From Sphaerosporella brunnea (Eukaryota > Ascomycota > Pezizomycetes > Pezizales > Pyronemataceae): 29,341 nt of DNA. The stretch spans positions 1-29,341 of the forward strand of contig VXIS01000456.1 of NCBI GenBank assembly GCA_008704415.1, in the 5' to 3' direction. Every line of letters starts with the position of its first letter. The stretch's first letter is position 1. Both the position numbers and the translations under genes were made by a program. Shown here piece after piece: positions 28,453-29,341 of the stretch. The notes beneath the pieces are model-generated. The model saw only the letters and a program-made list of their open reading frames with translations. It searched no databases and was not told where the DNA came from.

Positions 28453-29341
28453 ATGACGGAAAAACAACAAGAGGAAGCCGAGTCCACATGGAACGAGCTA
28501 GCTGCACTCAGGCCAACTGCGCAGCTGGACGCCCCGACAACAGCCCTCGAGCAGGAAGCCAACTGGATTTCCACAGCCCTCACCACAGTCCTCCAGCAGC
28601 ACGCCAGACCAATACGCCTATGCGCACGATCCAAACGCCGGTGGAACTCTGACATCGACGAACTGCGCCGGGTGCTCAGTGCCGTCAAGCGGTCCTTCCG
28701 CAGACGCCAAGGCACATCTCGTCAGGCCGTCAGGAACGCCCGAGGAGCTCTGAGGAGCGCCATCAGGAAAGCAAAGCGAGAGCATTGGGCCTCCTTCCTC
28801 CAAAACGCCGGACCAGAAGATACCTGGAAAGCTCTAAGATACACCAATGGCACCCTGACGATGGCCGGGGGAGTGATACTTACGGGCCAAAATGGCTCGA
28901 TCGCTGCCACCACCAGGGAAAAGAGAGACATGATGGCCCGTCAAGCTTTTCCAGAGCCTCCGCCAGACGACTGGCATCAACGGGAGCTCGACAATCAAGT
29001 TGACGACACTCTCGTCTCAGACGAGGAGGTCGAACGGGCATGCCATGCGCAAGCCTCCTGCTCAGTGGCTGGACCAGACAAGCTGGGTCCCCCAGCAGTC
29101 AGGCTTGTCTACAAATGGGACCCCGCCAGAATCACAAGCCTCGTACGCGCGTGTGTGTGGCAGGGCCACCAACCGCTACCGTGACGACAAGCTACCGGTG
29201 TTGTCATACCCAAACCTGGCAAAGACGACTACTCTAAAGCACGATCTCACCGCATCATATCCTTGCTATGCTGCCTGGGCAAAGTGGTAGAACGGGTGGT
29301 CACAAGCAGGCTGACACAGGTCGCAGAGGCAGGTTCCTGGC
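28453..29341 (+). mobile_element. Tad1-like LINE copy: linker and start of RT, runs off the window
   Basis: The open frame 28453-29184 reads TEKQQEEAESTWNELAAL, KRRWNSDIDELRRVLSAVKR, NARGALRSAIRKAKREHW and CSVAGPDKLGPPAVRLVYKW. This is the region between endonuclease and RT in Tad1-like LINEs. A TGA at 29182-29184 sits where Trp is expected in the W-R-Q-A-T-G pattern. The same frame then continues RQATGVVIPKPGKDDYSKAR and IISLLCCLGKVVERVV to the window edge, the first RT motifs. One stop in about 890 bases makes this the best-preserved LINE here. The upstream endonuclease is absent, consistent with 5' truncation. Confidence 0.85.

Overview
The window looks like a transposon-rich, gene-poor stretch of a fungal genome. 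Three points suggest this. The introns that can be placed are 51 to 57 nt long, with fungal-type donors (GTATGT, GTGAGT, GTAAGC) and, in one, a CTAAC branch site. The mobile elements are of kinds common in filamentous fungi: Tad1-like LINEs carrying RNase H, a pogo/Fot1-like transposase, Mutator-like and hAT-like elements. There are no bacterial features such as operons or Shine-Dalgarno sites. I cannot tell ascomycete from basidiomycete.

Host-like genes are few. The best are two members of one unrecognised protein family, both on the minus strand. Gene A (4720-5751) is intact, with two exons and 326 codons. Gene B (18844-20602) has three exons and would have 360 codons, but a hAT-type element sits in its second exon. 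Both encode a basic N-terminus, a coiled coil and a shared C-terminal domain of about 57 residues. Both carry a phase-1 intron at exactly the same alignment position. A 188-codon gene with a polyglutamine tract (15935-16501, plus) is the other credible intact gene. A coiled-coil fragment (23067-23330, plus) and a broken ORF facing it (23398-23904, minus) are weaker.

Layout: 1-440 is a Mutator-like transposase N-terminal fragment. 1256-4205 is degenerate G-rich repeats, interrupted by a hAT-type element (2403-2997). Gene A follows, then a 159-bp tandem array (6491-7085). 8.6-12.0 kb holds a cluster of inverted-repeat elements: a small hAT MITE, a long-TIR element, and a Mutator-like element with a second hAT element nested in it. 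13.0-15.4 kb is palindromic and G-rich repeats plus a duplicated coding-like block. 17.0-21.3 kb has two LINE RNase H relics on either side of gene B. 22.0-22.4 kb is an inverted relative of the 159-bp array. 24.8-25.9 kb is a decayed pogo-type transposase. 27.15-29.34 kb holds two LINE copies joined end to end, apparently nested.

The main result is structural. Four elements carry inverted termini and near-perfect 8-bp target duplications, and a fifth carries a Mutator-style terminus. Conceptually removing the hAT copy and one target duplication from gene B restores a continuous reading frame through the shared domain.
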